From Deltaproteobacteria bacterium (GTDB lineage: Bacteria; Desulfobacterota; Binatia; UBA1149; JAJCZL01), in NCBI GenBank assembly GCA_029262415.1, contig JAJCZL010000058.1, forward strand, positions 62,001 to 126,000: DNA of 64,000 nucleotides, given 5' to 3'. Every line of letters begins with the position of its first letter. Within the stretch, counting starts at the first letter, position 1. Below, piece by piece: positions 16,760-25,641 of the stretch. The notes under the pieces were generated by a model, which searched no databases, had not been told where the DNA came from, and saw only the letters and a list, made by a program, of their open reading frames with translations. Both the position numbers and the translations under genes were made by a program.

Positions 16760-18145
16760 ATGGACACTACCCATGCCGAGGAGACCGTCTCCACAGAATT
16801 AACTCCCATCTGGGAAACGATTGAAACCCTCATGTCTCACGATGACCGCGAGGGACTCGCAAGCTTGCTATCCGCGGTTCCCGCATCCGACAGAGTTCAC
16901 GCGGTCTTCCACCTTAGCGAGGAAGATCAAGCGGCGCTGCTGCGCATGCTCCCCGCCGAACTCGCGGCAGATTTGATCGAGGACGTACCCGACTCGCACG
17001 CCGCCGAACTGATCGACGCACTACCGGTTCGGGAGGCCGCCGAGATCGTCAGCGAGCTTCCGAGTCATGAGCAGGCCGACCTGCTCTCTGAGCTCGACGA
17101 CGAAGACTGCGAGGCGATTCTCCAGTGCATGGACGCTGAGGATGCCGCCGATGCCCGCGACCTGATCGGCTACGACTCAGACGTCGCCGGCGGACTAATG
17201 ATGAAAGAGTTCGTCAGTTTCCCGGCGATAACACTGATATCGACGGTTTTGGCCGAACTGACCAGCCACGACGACGACTACGCACTTTACAACGCGCAAT
17301 ACACCTACGTCCTCTCCACCAAGACCAATCGCCTACTCGGAGTCGTTCGCTTGCGCGATCTCATCATGGCGGCCGACGGCGCGACCCTGCGCGACGTTGC
17401 GCGCAAAGCAGAGTGGGTGTCTGTAGATACCCCGGTGGAGGATCTAGCCGAACGGTTTCAGGCAACCGAAATGCGCACGCTGCCGGTGGTCAACAAGCGA
17501 CGCTTCCTGCTCGGAGTCGTCCGGCGAGACCAGGTTAACAACGCCCTGGCGGAGCGCGCCGAACAAGACCACTTAAAATCGCAAGGCATCATCAGCGGTG
17601 AAGAGCTGCGTTCGATGCCGGTCAGGATACGCGCCAAGCACCGACTCTCGTGGCTGACAGTGAACATCGGACTGAACATGCTCGCGGCGAGCGTAATTGC
17701 GGCCTTCGAAGGCACGCTTGAATCGGTGATCGCACTGGCGGTGTTCCTGCCAATCGTCTCTGACATGAGCGGCTGCTCTGGAAACCAGGCTGTCGCCGTG
17801 AGTATGCGCGAACTGACCTTGGGTATCGTAAAACCAGCGGATGCCTTGCGCGTCTGGGGCAAAGAGGCCGCCGTCGGGGCACTCAATGGTCTTGCGCTCG
17901 GCGTCCTGCTCGGCGCGGCTGCATGGGCCTGGAAGGGAAACCCATACCTCGGTCTGGTCGTAGGTGGAGCACTGACCCTCAACACCCTGATCGCGGTTTC
18001 GCTCGGCGGCACCATACCGTTGGCGCTCAAACGGTTCGGCGTCGACCCCGCAGTCGCCTCAGGCCCGGTCCTGACCACGGTAACCGACACGTGTGGATTC
18101 TTGCTGGTGCTGGGTTTCGCCACTCTCGCACTCCCGCTACTGTAG
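16760..18145 (+). CDS. mgtE: Magnesium transporter MgtE
   Basis: A 461-residue MgtE-family Mg2+ channel. The N-terminal domain has the acidic helical repeats (LPAELAADLIEDVPDSHAAEL). A CBS pair follows (around TLISTVLAELTSHD and VDTPVEDLAERFQATEMRTLPVV), then a C-terminal membrane part of about five segments with the pore signature region GNQAVAVSMRELTLG. Length is normal. ATG 16760 was chosen; the upstream track extension to 16700 reads into the IS5 derivative. In the family the cytoplasmic domains close the pore at high Mg2+. The insertion 41 bases upstream has probably replaced or reshaped the native promoter. Confidence 0.93.
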   Translation: MDTTHAEETVSTELTPIWETIETLMSHDDREGLASLLSAVPASDRVHAVFHLSEEDQAALLRMLPAELAADLIEDVPDSHAAELIDALPVREAAEIVSELPSHEQADLLSELDDEDCEAILQCMDAEDAADARDLIGYDSDVAGGLMMKEFVSFPAITLISTVLAELTSHDDDYALYNAQYTYVLSTKTNRLLGVVRLRDLIMAADGATLRDVARKAEWVSVDTPVEDLAERFQATEMRTLPVVNKRRFLLGVVRRDQVNNALAERAEQDHLKSQGIISGEELRSMPVRIRAKHRLSWLTVNIGLNMLAASVIAAFEGTLESVIALAVFLPIVSDMSGCSGNQAVAVSMRELTLGIVKPADALRVWGKEAAVGALNGLALGVLLGAAAWAWKGNPYLGLVVGGALTLNTLIAVSLGGTIPLALKRFGVDPAVASGPVLTTVTDTCGFLLVLGFATLALPLL

Positions 18146-18187
18146 GCGCAACGCTGATGACGCGGACCTTGGCGGAGGACAAAGAGA

Positions 18188-18718
18188 ATGGCCGAAAACA
18201 GCAGCGAGCATAAAATCTTCGAAATGATGCAGCAGGGCGGGATGGTTCCAACACACGGCAGGACCGCAGCGATGCACATCGGCGAGAACGACCTCCCCTT
18301 TGTCGACGCCGGCGACGGAACCCATTTACAAGTCTTGCAAATCGACCTTGCGCAGGGACTGTGGGTGGTGCGGACCAAGTTCGACCCCGGCCTCACGATC
18401 CCCAAGCACTTTCATACCGGGCCGGTGTTCGCCATCACCCTCGAGGGTAGTTGGTATTACCAAGAGTACCCCGAGGTCGTTAACACCAAGGGTTCTTACC
18501 TGTTCGAGCCCGCCGGCTCGGTTCATACATTGACGGTACCCGCCGACCAGGAAGGTCAAACCGACGTGTGGTTCGCAATCTACGGCGCGAACGTAAACAT
18601 AGATAAAGACGGCAATGTGATCTCCGTTATCGAAGCCGGCGGTGTTCTCGACGCCTACCGCTCGCTATGCGCGGCGTATGGACACCCGAAACCGAAAACC
18701 ATCGTGTTCGGCGAATAG
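18188..18718 (+). CDS. Cupin protein, 2,4'-dihydroxyacetophenone dioxygenase-like
   Basis: A 176-residue single-domain cupin. The metal-binding motifs are GLTIPKHFHTGPVFAITLEG and, later, SYLFEPAGSVHTLTVP. The arrangement and flanking text (PFVDAGDGTHLQVLQIDL, WYYQEYPE) resemble 2,4'-dihydroxyacetophenone dioxygenase, which cleaves a side-chain C-C bond using Fe2+ and O2, and the related acetylacetone-cleaving enzyme. It lies just upstream of, and probably in operon with, an NAD-dependent epimerase/reductase. The exact substrate is unknown. Confidence 0.8.
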   Translation: MAENSSEHKIFEMMQQGGMVPTHGRTAAMHIGENDLPFVDAGDGTHLQVLQIDLAQGLWVVRTKFDPGLTIPKHFHTGPVFAITLEGSWYYQEYPEVVNTKGSYLFEPAGSVHTLTVPADQEGQTDVWFAIYGANVNIDKDGNVISVIEAGGVLDAYRSLCAAYGHPKPKTIVFGE

Positions 18719-18728
18719 GGCTTTTCAA

Positions 18729-19721
18729 ATGACGCGAATCCCCGAACCAATACTGGTCACCGGTGCCGGCGGCTTTATCGGCCGCCGCCTGGTTGAACAC
18801 TTACTCAACGACGGGTACCGGGTCGACGGCATGTTCCTGGACGCCGAACCGGTACCCAAGACGTGGAAAGACCGCGTGGGCGTGATCCGTGCCGACGTAC
18901 GCAACGGCGAAGACGTCCTCGGCGCCGTACGCGGCCACGGCACTGTGTTTCATCTGGCAGCGCTGCTCACCGGCGGGGCGAGCTTCGCCGACCACTGGGC
19001 GGTTACCGCCGAAGGCAGCCGCAACGTTTACCAAGCGGCGGCGGCTGAGAACGCGCGGGTCGTCGTGACAACTTCGATCTGCGCTTACGGCGACAAGATC
19101 GCACGCGAAACATGCCGTGAAGACGAGCCGCGCGGAGAGTTCCAAGGCGCATACGGACGCGCGAAACAGGCACAAGAGGACATCGCAGACGAGATCCGCA
19201 AAGCCACCGACCTCGACGTCCGGATCGTACGACCCGCCAATGTCTATGGGGCGGGCAGCGGCCCGTGGGTCGAGCTTCTCGGCGCCGGACTGCTGGCGGG
19301 CATGATCGCGGTGCCCGGCGACGGCAGCGGCAACGCCGGCCTGGTTCACGTTGAGAACGTCGTCGATGCACTCGTGTTAATCGCGGCAAGTGAGCAAGCG
19401 CGCGGCCGCACCTACAACGTTTGCGACGCGATGGACATAAGTTGGCGCCGGTATATGGACGACCTTGCGGCGATCGTCGGTGCCGAATCACCCGCCGACG
19501 TTGCTTTGGAGACTCTCCTCTCGGCTGCGCGCGCCAACGAGAACCCCGCGCAGCACGAAGACCAGAAAGACCCGGGCATCCTTTCGCTTGAAGCAATAAA
19601 CCTGATCGGCAGCGACAACCGTTTCGACACCTCGCGCATCACCAGTGAGCTCGGCTGGACGCCGCGGGTGAGCTACCAAGCAGCACTCCAAGAGATCAAA
19701 GACGCGTTCACATCGCGCTGA
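18729..19721 (+). CDS. NAD-dependent epimerase/dehydratase family protein
   Basis: An extended SDR of 330 residues with the Rossmann motif VTGAGGFIGRRLVEHLL, the NAD site VFHLAALLTGG, the active-site region TSICAYGD and the catalytic YGRAK. The NVYGAGSGPWVE segment and C-terminal DTSRITSELGWTPRVSY are typical of UDP-sugar epimerases and related reductases. ATG 18729 follows the cupin stop by 10 bases, so the two are likely co-transcribed. Whether it acts on sugars or on other hydroxy compounds cannot be decided. Confidence 0.9.
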   Translation: MTRIPEPILVTGAGGFIGRRLVEHLLNDGYRVDGMFLDAEPVPKTWKDRVGVIRADVRNGEDVLGAVRGHGTVFHLAALLTGGASFADHWAVTAEGSRNVYQAAAAENARVVVTTSICAYGDKIARETCREDEPRGEFQGAYGRAKQAQEDIADEIRKATDLDVRIVRPANVYGAGSGPWVELLGAGLLAGMIAVPGDGSGNAGLVHVENVVDALVLIAASEQARGRTYNVCDAMDISWRRYMDDLAAIVGAESPADVALETLLSAARANENPAQHEDQKDPGILSLEAINLIGSDNRFDTSRITSELGWTPRVSYQAALQEIKDAFTSR

Positions 19722-19742
19722 GCACGCGCGGATGTTGTTTCG

Positions 19743-20573
19743 TTGAGTTTCGTCACACGCTTCGCGCCGAGCCCGAACGGCTTCCTTCATCTCGGACACG
19801 CCTACTCGGCGCTGCGCGCGTTCGACGCCGCCCGCGAAGCGCAAGGCCGCTTTTTACTCAGGATTGAGGACATCGATACCGGGCGCGCCCGAGCGGATTT
19901 CGAGGCGGCTGTCTACCGAGACCTCGCGTGGCTCGGAATCACCTGGGAGCAGCCCGTACGACGCCAATCGGAACACTTTGCCGAGTACGCACGCGTGATT
20001 GACAGCCTCGAGGCGCGCGGTCTGGTCTATCCCTGCTACTGCACGCGCCGGGAAATTGAAACTTCGCTGAGCGCTCCGCACGGCCCCCAAGGCTACGTCT
20101 ATCCCGGCACTTGCCGTGGCCTGACCGATGCCGAAAGAGCGCGCAGAACCGGGAGCGGCGAAGCGTTCGTGCGCAGGCTCGACCTCAGTCTCGCGCTCAA
20201 ACAACCACAAGTGACGGCGGGCGCACCCCCACTTGACACGGACCGACTACGGGCTGTGATCGGCGACGTCGTCTTGGCGCGCAAAGACATCCTCGTCGGC
20301 TATCATATCGCTGCAGTCCACGACGACGCGCTGCAGGGCGTGACCGACGTCATCCGCGGCGATGACCTAGCATTCGCTGAACCGCTGCACCGGGTTTTGC
20401 AGCGCCTACTCGGATACCCTGAGCCGCGCTACGCGCATCACCGCTTGATTTTCGGATCCGACGGCCGGCGCCTGGCCAAACGCGACCTTGCGTCAACATT
20501 GCACGCTTTGCGCAAATCGGGCGTTACACCCGAACAGATTCGTGAACGCCTTGCGGCCGATGAGCCATCATGA
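19743..20573 (+). CDS. gluQ: Glutamyl-Q tRNA(Asp) synthetase
   Basis: A 276-residue truncated glutamyl-tRNA synthetase paralogue that lacks the anticodon-binding domain, the size expected of GluQ. It has the class I signature FAPSPNGFLHLGHAYS, RIEDIDTGRA, and zinc-ligand cysteines around YPCYCTRRE and YPGTCRG. The KMSKS-like loop reads GRRLAKRD. GluQ attaches glutamate to queuosine in tRNA(Asp). The start is TTG at 19743, placing SFVTRFAPSP at the usual distance from the signature. It overlaps hemH by 14 bases. Confidence 0.92.
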   Translation: MSFVTRFAPSPNGFLHLGHAYSALRAFDAAREAQGRFLLRIEDIDTGRARADFEAAVYRDLAWLGITWEQPVRRQSEHFAEYARVIDSLEARGLVYPCYCTRREIETSLSAPHGPQGYVYPGTCRGLTDAERARRTGSGEAFVRRLDLSLALKQPQVTAGAPPLDTDRLRAVIGDVVLARKDILVGYHIAAVHDDALQGVTDVIRGDDLAFAEPLHRVLQRLLGYPEPRYAHHRLIFGSDGRRLAKRDLASTLHALRKSGVTPEQIRERLAADEPS

Positions 20574-21636
20574 GAGCACTCCCAACGGCATGAGCTACCC
20601 CGCGCACGACGCGATTTTGATCCTCTCTTTCGGCGGCCCCGAAGGCAGAGAAGACGTGGTTCCGTTTCTGCGTAACGTGACCCGCGGCCGCGATATTCCC
20701 GAGCGGCGACTTCGTGAAGTCGCCGAGCACTACTACCTTTTCGGCGGTAAGAGCCCGATCAACGGCCACTGCCGCGCTTTGATCGCCGCGCTCAAAGAGT
20801 CACTCCGTGAGAAAGGCCCCGAGCTGCCGGTGTATTGGGGCAACCGAAACTGGCACCCGATGCTCGTCGACACCGTTGCCCAAATGGCCGCCGACGGCAT
20901 AAAGCGCGCGGTCGCGGTCGCCACCTCTGCGTACAGTTCGTACTCGTCTTGCCGTCAGTACCTCGACGACATCGAGCGTGCACGCAAAGCGATCGGCCCG
21001 ACGGCGCCACGGATCGAGAAGATCCCGCCCTACTACAACCATCCAGGTTTTATCGAAACGATGGCACACAACACCCGAGTGGAATTGGACAAGCTCGGGC
21101 AATCCGATCACACCTCAACCCGGATTGTTTTCACGGCGCATTCGATCCCCGACGCTATGGCGCAGGGGTGCGACTACGAGCTGCAACTGCGTGAGGCCGC
21201 AGCGCTGATCACCGACCGAGTGGCTGTGCGGTCGGATCGACCTCCACACGGCTGGGATCTCGCCTACCAAAGTCGAAGCGGGCCACCTTCAGCTGCATGG
21301 CTTGAACCCGATATTTGCGACCACATCCGCGTTCTGGCTGCACAAGGGATTCGCAGCCTGGTAATAGCTCCGATCGGATTTGTGGCCGACCATATGGAAG
21401 TCATCTACGACCTGGATACCGAAGCCGCCGCGGTTTCAAAGGAGCTCGACGTGCGAATGCTGCGCGCCGCTACGGTCGGCGCAGCCCCGCTTTTCGTCGA
21501 AGCGCTGCGCGAACTGATCGATTGCCACACGGCGGGAAAGACCCCACCGAGCCTGGCGGCGAGCGGACCGCGCGCTTTTCCCTGTGCGCAGGAGTGCTGC
21601 GCGCGGTCAGTTTCTCCGGCCCTCGGCCACTTCTAA
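20560..21636 (+). CDS. hemH: Ferrochelatase (haem synthesis)
   Basis: A 358-residue ferrochelatase that inserts Fe2+ into a porphyrin at the end of haem synthesis. Seen are LILSFGGPEGREDVVPFL, the YYNHPGF loop, FTAHSIPDAMA around the catalytic His, and IAPIGFVADHMEVIYDLD with the catalytic Glu. SYSSCRQYLDDI and the C-terminal FPCAQECCARS resemble the positions of [2Fe-2S] ligands in actinobacterial enzymes, so a cluster is possible. Whether it uses protoporphyrin or coproporphyrin is not settled here. ATG 20560 overlaps gluQ. Confidence 0.92.
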   Translation: MSHHESTPNGMSYPAHDAILILSFGGPEGREDVVPFLRNVTRGRDIPERRLREVAEHYYLFGGKSPINGHCRALIAALKESLREKGPELPVYWGNRNWHPMLVDTVAQMAADGIKRAVAVATSAYSSYSSCRQYLDDIERARKAIGPTAPRIEKIPPYYNHPGFIETMAHNTRVELDKLGQSDHTSTRIVFTAHSIPDAMAQGCDYELQLREAAALITDRVAVRSDRPPHGWDLAYQSRSGPPSAAWLEPDICDHIRVLAAQGIRSLVIAPIGFVADHMEVIYDLDTEAAAVSKELDVRMLRAATVGAAPLFVEALRELIDCHTAGKTPPSLAASGPRAFPCAQECCARSVSPALGHF

Positions 21637-22302
21637 CGCTTGAACCTCGGCGATGATCCGGCGAGCCTCCGCGACGTCTCGAGCCACGGCTTCTTTTTCT
21701 GCGATGGCGGCGGTCTCAGCCTGCGCCAACTGCGCATCACGCGCCTCAGCGCAGATCCCGCTCGCCTCGGCCGCTGCACCGTGCCCACTCAGCCAGTGCC
21801 CCACCGCCATGCGTAACATCTTGGAACCGAGCGTCACCGGCGTACCAATCCAAACGAGCATCTTGACTCCGAAGGAAGGGTGGAGAACCAGGGCAAAACC
21901 AAGCGCGAGCGTGCATCCTGATACCAAGAAACAGAGAGCGGCTCCGAGCCACAACGTCGCCCAGGTGTTGAGCTTTGCGGTGGTCGGGTTGTCCTCGCGA
22001 TAGAGGATCTCGACACGGTCGGCAGCCGACAACAAGGCAATGATGCGCGGCATACCGAAAGCCGGAACCAACCGATAGCTGCGGCCGTCACGAGCCGTAA
22101 AGCTGTACGCCTTTGAGATCGGGCTCGCACGCTGTGTCGGCTTGCCGCTGCGAATGGTATGGTCGGGCGGCATCACGTGCCCGAAGGTACGTATAGAACT
22201 CGCGACAAAACGCTCTTGCTCACTTACGGCAACGCCGCCGAGAAGCGCGAACCCGCAGGCGGAGGAGGCGATGAGGACGCCCATTGGTCTTGCCCAATTC
22301 AA
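21607..22302 (-). CDS. DUF3592-like membrane protein with coiled-coil tail
   Basis: A 231-residue protein with an N-terminal membrane segment (GVLIASSACGFALLGGVAV) and a second one (WLGAALCFLVSGCTLALGFAL). Between them is a soluble stretch (YSFTARDGRSYRLVP, VEILYREDNPTTAKLNTW) matching DUF3592. The C-terminus is a charged, Ala/Glu-rich helix, probably a coiled coil. Its end overlaps hemH by 30 bases in convergent orientation. No function is known for the family. Confidence 0.75.
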   Translation of the reverse strand: MNWARPMGVLIASSACGFALLGGVAVSEQERFVASSIRTFGHVMPPDHTIRSGKPTQRASPISKAYSFTARDGRSYRLVPAFGMPRIIALLSAADRVEILYREDNPTTAKLNTWATLWLGAALCFLVSGCTLALGFALVLHPSFGVKMLVWIGTPVTLGSKMLRMAVGHWLSGHGAAAEASGICAEARDAQLAQAETAAIAEKEAVARDVAEARRIIAEVQALEVAEGRRN

Positions 22303-22555
22303 ATCGATGATCTCCGGTTAAGAACTCTTCCATTGTAAAGGGGCGCCATCGCCAGCGTCCGGTTTTCGCTCGGCGAGCGATAAAAAGCCCAGCTGATTTC
22401 CCTGCTACTCTCCCTTGCTTTGCCCAAAGCCGTGACGGGTGCGCTGTTGATGGCATCCCCGCCTGCGCTCCTACAACCCGCGGTCTGACCCTGCTATGGT
22501 ACGATCCGCAAACGCCTTGGGGGCCACTATACAACCGGGCAGAGGAGATTGGAGA

Positions 22556-23230
22556 ATGCGTAAGATGCTGTTTTTGAAGGCGGTCGCTGCGGGAGTCGTT
22601 GTAACGATGGTTGCCGGCTGCACGACCATCAACCCATACACACGAGACACCCAGACCTCGAAAGCGACCAAGGGAGCGGCAATCGGTGCCGCGACCGGCG
22701 CAGTTATCGGACTGCTTACCGGTGACAATAGCCACGAGCGCCGCAAGCGTGCTCTGATCGGTGCAGGCATCGGCGGACTAACCGGCGGCGGGATCGGCTA
22801 CTACATGGACGTCCAGGAAGCCAAGCTTCGCCAAAAGCTCGAAGGCACCGGCGTCAGCGTCACCCGCGTCGGCAACAACATCATCCTGAATATGCCGAGC
22901 AACGTGACCTTCAGGTTCGGTAGTGCGGATTTGAAGCCTGATTTCTTCGACGTGCTTGAATCGGTCGCGCTGGTCGCGAACGAATACCCGAAGACACTCA
23001 TTGACGTCGCGGGGCACACCGACTCGGTCGGAAGCGATGAGTTCAACCAGAATCTGTCAGACCAGCGCGCACAAACCGTAGCGCGTTACCTGATCTCGCA
23101 GCAGGTATCGCAGGCACGCTTCGAGATCGCCGGTTACGGCGAGCGCCACCCGGTCGCTTCTAACGAAACCGAGAGCGGACGCGCACAGAACCGTCGCGTC
23201 GAGCTGGCTCTAATCCCACTAACCGAGTAG
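22556..23230 (+). CDS. OmpA-family peptidoglycan-binding lipoprotein
   Basis: A 224-residue lipoprotein with a lipobox (VVTMVAGC). A glycine-zipper region follows (GAAIGAATGAVIGLL, GAGIGGLTGGGIGYY) and then a C-terminal OmpA domain. The peptidoglycan-binding signature is GHTDSVGSDEFNQNLSDQRAQ, and the domain ends in AQNRRVELAL. It resembles the YiaD/Pal-like group that links the outer membrane to peptidoglycan. ATG 22556 is fixed by an AGAGGAG site upstream. It appears to be a single gene, closed by the hairpin at 23244. Confidence 0.92.
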   Translation: MRKMLFLKAVAAGVVVTMVAGCTTINPYTRDTQTSKATKGAAIGAATGAVIGLLTGDNSHERRKRALIGAGIGGLTGGGIGYYMDVQEAKLRQKLEGTGVSVTRVGNNIILNMPSNVTFRFGSADLKPDFFDVLESVALVANEYPKTLIDVAGHTDSVGSDEFNQNLSDQRAQTVARYLISQQVSQARFEIAGYGERHPVASNETESGRAQNRRVELALIPLTE

Positions 23231-23243
23231 CCGATGCGTGCCG

Positions 23244-23280
23244 GGTGGGCGCGCCGCCAAAAGCCGGACGGCGCGCCACC
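23244..23280. terminator. GC-rich hairpin between convergent genes
   Basis: GGTGGGCGCGCCG and CGGCGCGCCACC form a stem of about 12 pairs with one bulge and a 12-base loop. It lies between the convergent OmpA-like and FKBP genes, where it may end transcription from either side. There is no strong T-run, so intrinsic termination is not certain. Confidence 0.55.
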
Positions 23281-23324
23281 TGGACAGTAACCGAAGCTCC
23301 TCCGCGACCGGAGCCCCCAGTTCA

Positions 23325-23801
23325 CTAGTTCACTTTAATCAACTCGACGTCGAAGATGAGCGTCGCGTTCGGGCCGATAGTGGCGCCGGCACCACGGGCC
23401 CCGTAAGCGAGATCGGGCGGAATCGTCAGCTTGTACTTTGCGCCTTCCTTCATGAGTTGGAGCGCCTCGGTCCATCCTTTGATCACGCGGTTCACTTTGA
23501 ACGTAGCCGGAGCACCGCGGGTGTAGGAGCTGTCGAACACCGTCCCATCGGTAAGTGTTCCCTTGTAATGGACGGTGACGCTGTCGGTCGCTCCCGGGGT
23601 CTTGCCACTACCGGGTTCGACGACTTCGTACTGGAGCCCACTTGCTGTCGTGACCGGGCCCGTCGGTTGCGCGGGGGCGGCCTTTGCAACCTCGCCGCCC
23701 GCACCTGTCTCGCTCGAGCCGCCGCCTGAACACGCCGCTGGCACAGCGACGGCAACGCAGACCGCCAACAGCCCACAACCTTTCACCAAAAACTGTTTCA
23801 T
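23325..23801 (-). CDS. FKBP-type peptidyl-prolyl isomerase lipoprotein
   Basis: A 158-residue protein with a lipoprotein signal ([12 protein letters not shown]). A Gly/Ala-rich linker leads to one complete FKBP domain with [37 protein letters not shown] and [11 protein letters not shown]. It catalyses cis-trans isomerisation at proline during envelope protein folding. ATG 23801 has a strong GAGGAGG site eight bases upstream. It is shorter than FkpA/Mip, lacking the dimerisation domain. Confidence 0.92.
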   Translation of the reverse strand: MKQFLVKGCGLLAVCVAVAVPAACSGGGSSETGAGGEVAKAAPAQPTGPVTTASGLQYEVVEPGSGKTPGATDSVTVHYKGTLTDGTVFDSSYTRGAPATFKVNRVIKGWTEALQLMKEGAKYKLTIPPDLAYGARGAGATIGPNATLIFDVELIKVN

Positions 23802-23945
23802 TCTGCCTCCTCGCGTCATCTCGGGCGCGGCGAACGCCGTGCGCAGCGCCCGGCGACCCTGCCATCCGAGCGCAGCGAATACAACGCTGGGCCGAGAGAT
23901 CGTGTTGTAGAGGTCAGGGAATAGCGCAACGTAGGAATCCCCACG

Positions 23946-24665
23946 TCACACCAAACCGCCGTTGATGCCAATAACCTGTCCGGTGATGTACGCGGCGCCA
24001 TCGCTGGCCAGAAACGACACCAGAGCTGCAACTTCGTCGGGCCTCCCTAGACGCCGCATCGGAACTAGCTTGACCGCTTCGTCGGGAATACCCGCGGTCA
24101 TGTCGGTCTCGATCAATCCCGGCGCGACCGCGTTGACCGTAACGTTGCGCTTGGCGACTTCCTGGGCCAGCGAGCGCGTCGCACCGATGATACCGGCTTT
24201 TGCCGCCGAGTAGTTCACCTGGCCACGGTTCCCCCTCAAGCCGGAGACCGACGACATGTTGATGATTCGGCCCCATCTGCGACGCACCATATCCATGACG
24301 AGCGGGCGGGTGACATTGTAAAAACCGTCCAACGTCACACGGGTAACACTCTCCCAGTCGTCAGGCTTCATGACCGGAAACGGTGCGTCGGCGACTATCC
24401 CCGCGTTGTTGACGAGGACGCCGATAGGGGCGTCCGTATCGTTCAACGCCATAAGCGCGGCCTCGGCTGCATCACGGTCGGAAACATCGAACCGCGCCAG
24501 TTCTACCTGGTGTCCGGCGGCGCGAATCCCGGCTGCGGTTCGCTCAGCAGCCTCTTGATCGGCGCGGTAGTTAAGAATCACGGTGAAACCGTCGGCCGCC
24601 AGTCCGCGCGCGACAGCCGCGCCGATTCCCCTACTCGCGCCTGTTATCAGAGCTCGGACCGACAC
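23946..24665 (-). CDS. fabG: 3-oxoacyl-ACP reductase (FabG family)
   Basis: A 239-residue SDR of the FabG type with TGASRGIGAAVARGLA, VNNAGIVADAP, the catalytic Ser in INMSSVSGLRGNRGQ and YSAAK. The C-terminus ITGQVIGINGGLV is characteristic of FabG, which reduces 3-oxoacyl-ACP with NADPH. The start is GTG at 24665 with GAGGAGG upstream. A small ORF with its own strong site overlaps the start, and a phosphopantetheinyl transferase gene lies divergently beyond. The pair hints at a specialised acyl pathway, but no synthase is nearby. Confidence 0.88.
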   Translation of the reverse strand: MSVRALITGASRGIGAAVARGLAADGFTVILNYRADQEAAERTAAGIRAAGHQVELARFDVSDRDAAEAALMALNDTDAPIGVLVNNAGIVADAPFPVMKPDDWESVTRVTLDGFYNVTRPLVMDMVRRRWGRIINMSSVSGLRGNRGQVNYSAAKAGIIGATRSLAQEVAKRNVTVNAVAPGLIETDMTAGIPDEAVKLVPMRRLGRPDEVAALVSFLASDGAAYITGQVIGINGGLV

Positions 24666-24787
24666 AACCTACGGACCTCCTCATGTTCCATCTGTATTAC
24701 GGCGAAGTCGCCCAGCGTGCGGCCGCTGCCGGCGTGGCGGCAGCGATCAGAAACGCCCCGGCCACAGCGGTCTTCGACTTTGGCCAT
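24647..24787 (-). CDS. Possible 46-residue peptide upstream of fabG
   Basis: ATG 24787 is preceded by AAGGAGGAG at good spacing, one of the strongest ribosome sites in the window. The frame runs 46 codons and ends inside fabG, overlapping it by 19 bases. The peptide contains GDFAVIQMEHEEV and several Cys/Arg, with no recognised domain. It may be a short leader peptide coupled to fabG, or what is left of a larger gene. It is absent from the ORF track because it is short. Confidence 0.4.
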   Translation of the reverse strand: MAKVEDRCGRGVSDRCRHAGSGRTLGDFAVIQMEHEEVRRLCRSEL

Positions 24788-24836
24788 GACTCCTCCTTAC
24801 GCGTAGCTTATGGTGCCTGACTTGGCCCGCCCCTAG

Positions 24837-25502
24837 ATGATCGGATACGAATATATCAAGAGAATCGGTAAACACCCAGCCGCATGGTTGTTTCGGACCG
24901 AACTCCACCCGGGCGACGAGTCGCTTCTGTCTTGCGCCGAACTAGCCAGAGCCGAACGTATTACCAACCAGCCGCGTCGCCGTGAGTTCGTCGCTGCGCG
25001 CTGCGCCGTCCGCCGCATACTCGCCGAGGTGACGGCGACCGAGCCGGGTTGCGTGCACCTCGCGACCGATGAGAGCGGACGGCCCTACATGACCGAAGAC
25101 AATCGGTACGACTTCAGCATCTCGCACAGCCACGATATGTGCGCGATCGCCGTGGGTCGCGACGTCAGAGTCGGTATCGACGTGGAGCGCGTCACAGATC
25201 GTCCGCGGCTCGATCGTATCGCCGAATTCATGTTCTCACCCGATGAGCTCACGGCATGGCGATGCACGGAGCCCGCACGGCGGGTCGCCGCGTTCTACCG
25301 GCTATGGACGCGCAAAGAGGCCTACCTAAAGGCACTGGGCATTGGCTTGAACGGGACACAGGCGCGTAGCACCTCGACGATCACCCTACCTCCGGAAAAC
25401 GCGCAATCAGCTTGGCACGCGCAAGTAGGATGGCATTGGACCGAACCCGAGGCTCCAGACGGCTACCAAGCCGCGCTTTGTTGGCGGCCTAGCGAACCGT
25501 AA
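24837..25502 (+). CDS. 4'-phosphopantetheinyl transferase (Sfp type)
   Basis: A 221-residue Sfp/Gsp/HetI-family transferase that moves phosphopantetheine from CoA to a carrier-protein serine. It shows RREFVAARCAVRRILAE, the SISHSHD segment, the Mg2+-binding VGIDVERV and the WTRKEAYLKALGIGL motif. This type usually serves secondary-metabolite or specialised carrier proteins. No NRPS, PKS or carrier protein lies in the window, so its partner is elsewhere. It is divergent from fabG and the small ORF. Confidence 0.92.
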   Translation: MIGYEYIKRIGKHPAAWLFRTELHPGDESLLSCAELARAERITNQPRRREFVAARCAVRRILAEVTATEPGCVHLATDESGRPYMTEDNRYDFSISHSHDMCAIAVGRDVRVGIDVERVTDRPRLDRIAEFMFSPDELTAWRCTEPARRVAAFYRLWTRKEAYLKALGIGLNGTQARSTSTITLPPENAQSAWHAQVGWHWTEPEAPDGYQAALCWRPSEP

Positions 25503-25641
25503 TCGCAGTAGGGTGCGAGTCACCGCCCAGTTTTGCACACAGGATGTTGTCATCCGCCGCAAGTGCCGCTAACATGTTGAGTTCATAGTGGTTCGGAGCC
25601 GGATTCGGCAAGATGTGAATCCAGCCTCGAGGAGGAAGAAG

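Noticed and set aside
24837-25502. Sfp-type transferase as sign of an NRPS/PKS cluster here
   Set aside because: No carrier protein, condensation or ketosynthase domain lies nearby; only fabG is adjacent, so no cluster is claimed.
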